From: DSVZ01 sp037439785
Lineage (GTDB): Bacteria; Verrucomicrobiota; Verrucomicrobiia; Limisphaerales; J093
Direction of reading: 5' to 3'
Length of the DNA: 64,000 nt
Assembly: GCA_037439785.1 (NCBI GenBank)
Contig: JBBIVJ010000012.1
Span: forward strand, 1 to 64,000
Shown: positions 57,696 through 64,000 of the stretch, piece after piece
Position numbering within the stretch: position 1 is the stretch's first letter
Layout: each line of letters starts with the position of its first letter
Notes under the pieces: generated by a model
The model's input: the letters and a program-made list of their open reading frames with translations, nothing else
Database searches by the model: none
What the model was told of the DNA's origin: nothing
Translations under genes and position numbers: made by a program

Positions 57696-60600
57696 TCAGT
57701 TGCGTTTCAAGGTGACGGGCGGGCGCCCCAGCCAGGGGCCGGCCGGCGAGGCTTCGTCGGCCGGGGCACGCTCAAGTTGAACGGCCGGCCGCGCCACGAA
57801 CGGTCCCGGCGGCGCGTCCTCGTTGGTCGGAGCAACCTGAACCTGAACGACAGGGCGGGCCACCCACGGGCCGGGCGGCGCCTCTTCGGCGGCGGAGCCG
57901 ATCGCCACGGCCACCGCCGGGCGCGCCACGAAGGGGCCGGGCAGGGGCGGGAGCACTTCGCGGGGGTCCGTCAGCAGCCCTTGCACGGGCGGCCGGGCGG
58001 CGAAGGTCTGCCGCGGAGTCCAAGCGGGATCGCGCGGGTCGGTGCCGTCGTGGACCTCGACCTCGTCGGCCCAGCCGTCGCCGTCGGTGTCTTCGGCGAA
58101 GGGGCTGGTGCCTGCGGCGCCTTCCTGTTGGTTGGTGAGGCCGTCGCCGTCCGCGTCGCCGTCGGGGCCGCCCGGGGCGATCCAGAAGTGGCTGAGTGCG
58201 GTGCCCACCTGGAAATTGCCGGCCAGGTCGCGCAGGCCGTCCACCTCGAGGCGATAGCGGCCCGCAGGCAGCGGCAGGTCGAAGGTCAACTGGGCGGCCA
58301 TCGCCGCGGCCGAGTAGCCGACCACGCCCGGGACCCAGGCATCGTCGCCGGTGCCGAAGGCCAGGTCCGGGCCGGCGGACAAGAGCCGGAGCCGGTCGGG
58401 CGTGACGGAGAGGAAGTCCAGCGGTTCGTTGAAGCGCGCCTGCACCAGGGTCACTGTCTCGAGCACCGCGCCCTCCGCCGGCTGCAGCAACGGCCGCGGC
58501 GGCGTGGTGTCGGGCAGCAGGGCGATGTCCAGCAGCACCAGGTCGCTGGCGTTGCCGGCGGTGTCCACGGCGCGGACGCCGAGCACGAGGTTGCTCGTGC
58601 CGGGGGCGAGCGCCGGGGCGGTGAAACGGAATTCAAACGGCCAGGTGCGGTCCACGCTCACCCGCTCGCCGTCGCGGTAGAACTCAACCCAGCGCACCAT
58701 CCCGTCATCGCTGGCCCGTGCCAGCAACCGACCCGGCTGGCCGGACTCGAGGCGGGGCGGGTCGAGCGGAAAATCAGCCTCCACCACCACGGTGGGCGGC
58801 ACGCCGGCGGTGTCCGCCGGGGCGAAGTTGATCACCTGGAGGCCGGCGGGGCCGTCGGCGACGTAGGCCAGGGCGTTGGCCACGGTGACCGCCCGGCTCA
58901 GGCCCGGGGTGACGAAGCTGCCGAGGAAGTTCAGGGCCGTGCCGTCCGCGCCCAGTTGGTAAAGGGAGAGGTCCTGCGGTTCGTCACCCAGCGGGCTGGT
59001 GCCGTCGGCCGCCACGCCCAGACCGGGCATCACCGGCACCAGTTGCTTCCAGCCAAACTGAGGGGTTTCGTGGACCTGCAACAGGACGGGCGCGTCCGGG
59101 TTGGCGATGCCAAAGACGGCGACGCCGCGCGGGAAGGCGGCGTAGGCCAGGTCGCCCGCCACGCTCAGGTGCATCCGCCGGCCCAGTTGGCCGCCGCCGC
59201 CGCCGCTGTCGGCCACGCCCCGCAAAGTGAGCCCGCCGTCCGCTACATCCACTTCCACCCCGTGCAGCCGGCCCGCCGCCCAGACCCAGAGGTAACCGCC
59301 CTGCGACACCAGGTCATCAATGGCCGGCGCCTGGGGCAGCGTCAGCCGGGACAGCTCCTGCCCCGTGAACAGATCCACCACCACGATCTGGCCGTTGTGC
59401 AGGCCGACGAAGGCCAGGCCGGCGTCCACCGCCACCGCGCGGGCCTCGCCGCCCAGCGGCCGTTGCACCGCCAGGACGGGGCTGGCCGGCTCGGTCAGGT
59501 CGAGAAGGACCAGCCCGGCGGCGCCATCCGCCACCGCCCCGCGCGGACCGGCAAGGGCGACCGCCAGGGCGTTCCCCGCAGTGCTGAGCTGCTGAAGCAG
59601 CACGGGCTGGCGGGGGTCGGCCAGGCTCACCACCGCCACGCCGGCCGCGCCATCGGCGACCAGCGCCAGCGTCTCTTCCACGGCCACGTCCAGCGCTTCG
59701 CCCGGGGTGTCGAGGGCGGCGATGACGCCGTTGGCGGGCGGCAGGCCGTCGAGGGGATCGCTGCCGTTGCGCAGTTCTTCCAGGTCCGAAATCCCGTCCC
59801 CGTCGGTGTCCGCCTGCTGGTCGCTGGTGCCGAGGACGAATTCGGCCTCGGCGGGGATGCCGTCGCCGTCGGCATCCACCGCGCTCAAGGGCAGGGCCGA
59901 GCCGTAGGGGATACGGGTGGGGAAACCGGCGGCGGCGCTGACGAACTCGCTCTCGTGGTAAAGGAGGGTCGGACCGAGCAGGAGGCGGATGCGGTAGGGG
60001 TTGTTCGGCCGCAGGATGAGGTCGTTGAGGTAGCCGCGCGGCTCGGTGCGCCCGCGACGGACCAGACCGGAGGTGAGGTCCTCGAGGACGTAGTGGCCGC
60101 GGACGGCCGGATAGATCGAGTCGGCGAACGGCGAGGCCAGGACAAGCTGCACAAGCCGCCGCTCCTTCGCGGCGTAGTAGGCGGCAGGTGACCTGCCGCC
60201 ATAGAGCTCGCGCAACTCGTTGTTCAACTGCTGCACCCGCGCCTTGTCCTGGGGGGAAAGTTGCTCGTAGGTCGGGGCCTTGTTCAACAAGGCTTCGAGT
60301 TCAAACCAGCGTCCGGCGTGCAGCGCCATTTCCTCCAGCAACTGCCGGGCGAAAATTGTGGCGGGATTGTCCTCGAAGACGTCGTGCAGCTCAGGTCTGC
60401 GGCCGTGCAGCCGGCGCAGGAAACCGCCGCCGCCCAGGACGCATTTTTCCCAGTGGCCTTTGCATTTCTCCCCCTCCTCCTTGCACTTCAAGGAACAGCG
60501 GGCGGCCTCCGCGCAGTCCTTGCCTTTGGACAAGACATCGAGCCAGCCCTCGGGACGTCCCGGCTCGCCGCATTCCTCGTAGCATTTCAGGGCGCAGGCG

Positions 60601-62282
60601 GCGGCGCGAGCAAAGCATTCCTGCGCTTTCTTCTTGGCGTCCGCGGGCTCTTCGGGGCAATCGCAGTTGCCGCCCCCACCCGACGTGCCTTCTTCCAGCA
60701 ACCCGCCACCCCCGCCTCCCGGACAACCGCCGCCGTCGTCCCCCGGCCCGCCGTTGCCGGGACTGCCCGGGGCGGCCCCGTGCCAGCCGGCCTGACGAAT
60801 GCCCACGCCGGGGTCGGTCTCCACGTAGTTGCCGTCGGGGGTAACGGTCATCGGCCCCTGCATTTCCCAGCGGCCGGTGTCATGGTTGAAGCTCCACAGG
60901 GCGGTCTTGGCGCCGGGGGGCAGTCTCTCGCCGGTGACCGGGTCGGGCAGGTTGGGGAAGCGCGCCGGCACGGGGCGGTCGAAGTTCTGCGGGCCGCTGG
61001 TCTGGATGGAGATGTCGAGGGCGTGGTTGAGGCCGGCCGGCAGCGGCTCGGGCAGGCGGTCCGAGGCCACCGGCGCCAGGCCCACCAGGCCGCCGCGGTT
61101 GCCGTTGTCGTCGAACAGGCCGTTGGGCGGCACGCGGATTTCCACGCCGGCCAGCGCGGGGTTCTGCTGGATCACCGCCGGCGGGAAGGTGACGCGCGTT
61201 TCCTCGGTGGCGCTGACCGGCTGGAGCGTGCCCGCCGCGATCAGGGGCAGGTAAATGATGCCCGTGCCGCCGGCCAGGTTGTTGGTCCGGCCGGCCACTG
61301 CCTCCCAGCCCTTGCCCAGGACGGGGTAGTAGGCGCCGTTGGGCCACTGGCTCAACGGCGAGGTGCGGCCGTCCACGTTCACAAAGAACCGGCCCACCGG
61401 GCTGGGCTGGAGGCGGAACCAGCCCTGGGCATCGGTCACCGCGCGCAGCGTTTCCTCCATGCCGTCCACGGTGATGGTCACGCCGGGGAGCGGCACGTCC
61501 ACGCCGCCGGGGCCGGGCTCGGAGGCGAGCACGCGGCCCACCACGGCCGTGTTGGCCAGGGGCGCGGTGCTGGCGGTCTCGAAGCGCAGCACCGCCGCGC
61601 CGCCGGGCTGGCCGTCGCCCTCCAGGTCCACCGGCTCGCCCGCGGCGCCGGTCCAGCCGGTGCCGTCGAGGACCACCTCGACCCGCGCGCCGGCGGGTAA
61701 GGTTTCGAGGTAAAACAGGCTCAAGGTCTGGCGGTCGCTGCCCAACTCAGCGCGGGCCAGGAGCCGCCGGCCGGCGGCGGTGGCGAAGAACCGGTCGCCG
61801 TCCAGCGCGGCCGCGGCGGCCAGCGGGGCGGAGAGGCGGAAGGTGGTTTCCCGTTTGACCGACACGCCGGCCTCGCCGGCGGCGGGCGAGGTCCATGCCA
61901 CGGTCACGGGCGCAAGGACGGTGGCGCGGAGCCGGAAGTAACGGGCCTGTTCGGCGGCAGGCACGACGACCACGCGCCGGCCATCCGCCACGGTGCCGGG
62001 GTCACTCACCTCCGTCCACGCGGCCGCCGGGCCCAGGGCGAGGGTGGTTTCGAGCGCGAAGGCGCCGTCCGCGAGGGGCCAGCTCAATTCCACCCCTTCG
62101 GCGAGGCTGCGCACCGCGAGGGTCGGCCCGGCCGCATGGGCCTCGAGGGCGGCGGCAGTTCCCATCCAGGCGAGCAAACCGAGCAGCCCCCGCCGCCTTC
62201 CCTGACACCGCCAGGCCGGCTTCGGGCAACCTCGGTTTGTGGCCGTGCTTTTCCCGGCGCAAGCGGAAGTCATCGGAAACAC
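57696..62282 (-). CDS. Very large secreted multidomain surface protein (1528 residues)
   Basis: Signal region (RGLLGLLAWMGTAAALEAHAAG, residues about 30-52). Then Ig-like domains, a carboxypeptidase-regulatory-like segment (PLPGVTITVDGMEETLRAVT, residues about 260), a cysteine-rich insert at about 520-620 (12 Cys), a long helical/beta middle, a first thrombospondin-type-3 stretch at about 790-840 (DADGDGIPAEAEF, DTDGDGISDLEEL), an LVIVD-type propeller (about 850-1150), an Ig/Big-like domain (WVEFYRDGERVSVDRTWPFE), a second TSP3 stretch at about 1380-1420 (DGDADGDGLTNQQEG, DTDGDGWADEVEV) and a C-terminal tail of near-repeats (GPFVARPAV, GPWVARPVV, GPFVARPAV, GPWLGRPPV). Ca2+ binding by TSP3 is known; overall function is unknown. 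Confidence 0.82.
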   Translation of the reverse strand: MFPMTSACAGKSTATNRGCPKPAWRCQGRRRGLLGLLAWMGTAAALEAHAAGPTLAVRSLAEGVELSWPLADGAFALETTLALGPAAAWTEVSDPGTVADGRRVVVVPAAEQARYFRLRATVLAPVTVAWTSPAAGEAGVSVKRETTFRLSAPLAAAAALDGDRFFATAAGRRLLARAELGSDRQTLSLFYLETLPAGARVEVVLDGTGWTGAAGEPVDLEGDGQPGGAAVLRFETASTAPLANTAVVGRVLASEPGPGGVDVPLPGVTITVDGMEETLRAVTDAQGWFRLQPSPVGRFFVNVDGRTSPLSQWPNGAYYPVLGKGWEAVAGRTNNLAGGTGIIYLPLIAAGTLQPVSATEETRVTFPPAVIQQNPALAGVEIRVPPNGLFDDNGNRGGLVGLAPVASDRLPEPLPAGLNHALDISIQTSGPQNFDRPVPARFPNLPDPVTGERLPPGAKTALWSFNHDTGRWEMQGPMTVTPDGNYVETDPGVGIRQAGWHGAAPGSPGNGGPGDDGGGCPGGGGGGLLEEGTSGGGGNCDCPEEPADAKKKAQECFARAAACALKCYEECGEPGRPEGWLDVLSKGKDCAEAARCSLKCKEEGEKCKGHWEKCVLGGGGFLRRLHGRRPELHDVFEDNPATIFARQLLEEMALHAGRWFELEALLNKAPTYEQLSPQDKARVQQLNNELRELYGGRSPAAYYAAKERRLVQLVLASPFADSIYPAVRGHYVLEDLTSGLVRRGRTEPRGYLNDLILRPNNPYRIRLLLGPTLLYHESEFVSAAAGFPTRIPYGSALPLSAVDADGDGIPAEAEFVLGTSDQQADTDGDGISDLEELRNGSDPLDGLPPANGVIAALDTPGEALDVAVEETLALVADGAAGVAVVSLADPRQPVLLQQLSTAGNALAVALAGPRGAVADGAAGLVLLDLTEPASPVLAVQRPLGGEARAVAVDAGLAFVGLHNGQIVVVDLFTGQELSRLTLPQAPAIDDLVSQGGYLWVWAAGRLHGVEVDVADGGLTLRGVADSGGGGGQLGRRMHLSVAGDLAYAAFPRGVAVFGIANPDAPVLLQVHETPQFGWKQLVPVMPGLGVAADGTSPLGDEPQDLSLYQLGADGTALNFLGSFVTPGLSRAVTVANALAYVADGPAGLQVINFAPADTAGVPPTVVVEADFPLDPPRLESGQPGRLLARASDDGMVRWVEFYRDGERVSVDRTWPFEFRFTAPALAPGTSNLVLGVRAVDTAGNASDLVLLDIALLPDTTPPRPLLQPAEGAVLETVTLVQARFNEPLDFLSVTPDRLRLLSAGPDLAFGTGDDAWVPGVVGYSAAAMAAQLTFDLPLPAGRYRLEVDGLRDLAGNFQVGTALSHFWIAPGGPDGDADGDGLTNQQEGAAGTSPFAEDTDGDGWADEVEVHDGTDPRDPAWTPRQTFAARPPVQGLLTDPREVLPPLPGPFVARPAVAVAIGSAAEEAPPGPWVARPVVQVQVAPTNEDAPPGPFVARPAVQLERAPADEASPAGPWLGRPPVTLKRN

Positions 62283-62512
62283 AGATGCGCGAGATGAGTA
62301 GCCTTTCCCGCGGGGATGTCAACTGCTTTGGGGGCCGGCCGGGCACTCGACACCTCAAGGGCCGCCCGCGCAGGCGCTGCCCGGACTGAACCAGCGAGGG
62401 GTTCAAGACCCGCTGGCGCGCCCGTGGGCGCGGCCGGGCGGGGCGGGGGCTTGCGACCGCGGGTGGGGCCCACTACGGTGGCCGTTTGCCCGCACCTTGA
62501 AATCGGGCAGCG
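62283..62512. other. Divergent promoter region
   Basis: 230 bases between the 1528-residue gene (-) and uvrA (+). GC-rich, no gene, no clear LexA-type box seen upstream of uvrA. Confidence 0.4.
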
Positions 62513-64000
62513 ATGGCCAGAGCATTCATCCGCATCGGTGGGGCGCGGGTTCACAACCTCAGGAACCTGACGCTGGAAATTCCCCGCGACCAACTGGTGG
62601 TCATCACCGGCGTCAGCGGCTCGGGCAAGTCCTCGCTGGCCTTTGACACCTTGTTTGCCGAGGGCCAGCGGCGGTACATGGAGTCGCTGTCGGCCTACGT
62701 GCGGCAGTTTCTGGACCAGTTGGAGAAGCCGGAGGTGGACTTCATCGAGGGGCTCTCGCCGGCCATCGCCATCGAACAGCGCACCGCCACGGCCAACCCG
62801 CGCTCGCTCATCGCCACCACCACCGAGATTTACGACTACCTGCGCCTGCTCAACGCGCACCTGGGCCAGCCGCATTGTCCGGAGAGCGGCCAGCCGCTGG
62901 TGGCGCGCACGGCCAGCGAGATCGTCGAGGAAATCCTGGCCTGGCCGCCGCGCACCCGGGTGATGCTCCTGGCGCCGGTGGTGCAGGGGCGCAAGGGCGA
63001 GTTCCGCGACGTGCTCGAACGCCTGGCCCGGGAAGGGTTCGTGCGCGCCCGCCTGGATGGGTACCTGGTCGAGCTGGAGGCCAACGTCCGCTTCAAGCTC
63101 GACCCCCGCCAGCCCCACACCATCGAGGCGGTGGTGGACCGGCTGGGGGTGGACCCCGCCGTGCGCGGCCGGCTGAGCGACTCGGTCGAGACCGCCCTCA
63201 AATGGGGCGAGGGCCAGGTCCGCGTGCTGCACCAGCCTCCCGACGCCCGCCCCGCCGCGCCCGGGCCGGCGGGGACGGCGGCCGAGCCGTGGACCGAGAC
63301 GCTGTTTTCCACGCGGCTGTTTTCGCCGGCCACGGGGCGGAGCTTCGAGCGGCCGACCCCGCGGCACTTTTCCTTCAACTCCCCCCTGGGGGCGTGTCCG
63401 GTCTGCCACGGGCTGGGGCAGAAATTTGTCTTCGACGAGACGCTGGTGGTGCCCGACCCGGACAAGTCCCTCGAGGCGGGGGCCATTGTCCCCTGGCGGC
63501 GCGGCGGCAAGCGCATGATCAGCTACTACAAAAGCCTGCTGCGGGGGGTGGCCGCCCATGCGGGGGTGAGCCTGGACACGCCTTTCAAGAACCTCCCGGC
63601 CGAGTTCCGGCACCTGCTGCTGCACGGCTCGGGGGAGACCCCCATCCCGTTCACCTTCTGGCGCGCCGGCAAAATGAGCCAGGTCACGCGGCCCTTCGAG
63701 GGGGTGTTGCCCAACCTGGAGCGGCTCTACGCCGAGAGCGAAAGCGAATTCACCCGCAACCGGCTCAAGGCGTTCATGACCCTCCAACCCTGCGACGCCT
63801 GCGGCGGGCGGCGGTTGAAGCCGGAAATCCTCGCCGTGACCCTGGGCGGGGCGGAAGCGCGGGCCAGGTACGCCCCCGGCCTGCCCCCCCCGCCGGTGCC
63901 CCTCCCCGGCCTGTCCATCATGGACCTCTGCGCCCTGAGCGTGGACGCCGCCGCCGCCTTTTTTCAGGAACTCGAGGCGGGGCTGACGCCCTTCCAACGC
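62513..64000 (+). CDS. uvrA: Excinuclease ABC subunit A, N-terminal part (runs off the right edge)
   Basis: 496 codons are visible from the ATG at 62513. First ABC domain: IRIGGARVHNLRNLTLEIPR, Walker A GVSGSGKSS (residues 33-41), LFAEGQRRYMESLSAYVRQF (Q-loop region) and VDFIEGLSPAIAIEQRTAT. The UvrB-binding and insertion regions follow. At about residues 285-305 the Cys pair of the first zinc finger is replaced by FSTRLFSPATG, whereas the GACPVCHGLGQ half is present; the LQPCDACGGRRLKPEI motif is intact. UvrA with UvrB recognises bulky DNA lesions for nucleotide excision repair. Confidence 0.93.
   Translation, partial: MARAFIRIGGARVHNLRNLTLEIPRDQLVVITGVSGSGKSSLAFDTLFAEGQRRYMESLSAYVRQFLDQLEKPEVDFIEGLSPAIAIEQRTATANPRSLIATTTEIYDYLRLLNAHLGQPHCPESGQPLVARTASEIVEEILAWPPRTRVMLLAPVVQGRKGEFRDVLERLAREGFVRARLDGYLVELEANVRFKLDPRQPHTIEAVVDRLGVDPAVRGRLSDSVETALKWGEGQVRVLHQPPDARPAAPGPAGTAAEPWTETLFSTRLFSPATGRSFERPTPRHFSFNSPLGACPVCHGLGQKFVFDETLVVPDPDKSLEAGAIVPWRRGGKRMISYYKSLLRGVAAHAGVSLDTPFKNLPAEFRHLLLHGSGETPIPFTFWRAGKMSQVTRPFEGVLPNLERLYAESESEFTRNRLKAFMTLQPCDACGGRRLKPEILAVTLGGAEARARYAPGLPPPPVPLPGLSIMDLCALSVDAAAAFFQELEAGLTPFQR

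Noticed and set aside
56649..60191. 1180-codon open frame on the plus strand
   Set aside because: It is the antisense shadow of the 1528-residue secreted protein: very high GC removes stop codons. Its translation is low-complexity Gly/Arg/Ala/His with no domain.
1..64000. CRISPR array, integrase, insertion sequence or prophage
   Set aside because: No regularly spaced direct repeats, no transposase or integrase motifs, and no phage structural genes were seen in any frame.

Overview
The window comes from a very GC-rich bacterium, most likely a Verrucomicrobiota member of the Limisphaera/Pedosphaera kind. This is inferred from gene content: Tat-exported Gfo/Idh oxidoreductases and an aldo/keto reductase, a DUF1080 protein, single-pilin 'FTLIELLVV' proteins beside SGNH hydrolases, long secreted proteins with thrombospondin-type-3 repeats, an OPT transporter, a deoxyhypusine-synthase-like protein and two ECF-type sigma factors. 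No rRNA, tRNA, CRISPR array, integrase or transposase was seen. Many genes are short convergent or divergent units; the few long runs look like operons.

Layout. 1-4 kb: the N-terminal part of a secreted carboxypeptidase-regulatory-like protein running off the left edge, a multipass membrane protein, and two head-to-head ECF-type sigma factors. 4.6-10.2 kb: a frameshifted Ser/Thr kinase with an extracellular propeller-like half, a small EF-hand protein and a CehA/McbA (PHP) metallohydrolase. 10.4-11.9 kb: a decayed restriction-modification pair. 12.5-17 kb: a charged periplasmic protein, an outer-membrane barrel overlapping an orphan histidine kinase, and an SGNH hydrolase. 17-20 kb: a Gfo/Idh oxidoreductase and a pssA-psd phosphatidylethanolamine operon. 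20.7-27.8 kb: a small DUF2892 protein, a tandem universal stress protein and a complete tripartite RND efflux operon. 27.9-36.9 kb: a DUF1080 protein, two coiled-coil membrane proteins coupled to ogt, LOG-family and TatD-like proteins, a deoxyhypusine-synthase homologue, xseA and a YmdB-type phosphodiesterase. 37-41 kb: an apparently leaderless Ser/Thr kinase, a small secreted protein and an OPT transporter. 41.4-49.7 kb: a putative metal-related secreted pair, two prepilins, a SAM hydroxide adenosyltransferase, a broken SGNH esterase, trxA, dprA and a DUF481 protein. 50-56.3 kb: a Gfo/Idh protein, rhomboid, cbpA-cbpM, an M50-CBS protease, a host-attachment-family protein and a Tat-exported aldo/keto reductase. 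56.5-62.3 kb: a Gly-rich secreted protein and a 1528-residue secreted protein. 62.5 kb to the right edge: the N-terminal part of uvrA.

The most unusual feature is dispersed intergenic structure. Six copies of a GC-rich bimodular inverted repeat lie only between genes. The better copies are built like classic REP/BIME elements: a GTAG tetranucleotide followed by a hairpin, in two opposed modules. A second short repeat family and an 83-bp nested inverted repeat at 33.2 kb also lie in intergenic DNA. Four coding loci are broken (kinase at 4.6 kb, methyltransferase and endonuclease at 10.4-11.9 kb, SGNH esterase at 45.4 kb). This may be true decay or, for the single-base shifts, sequencing error.
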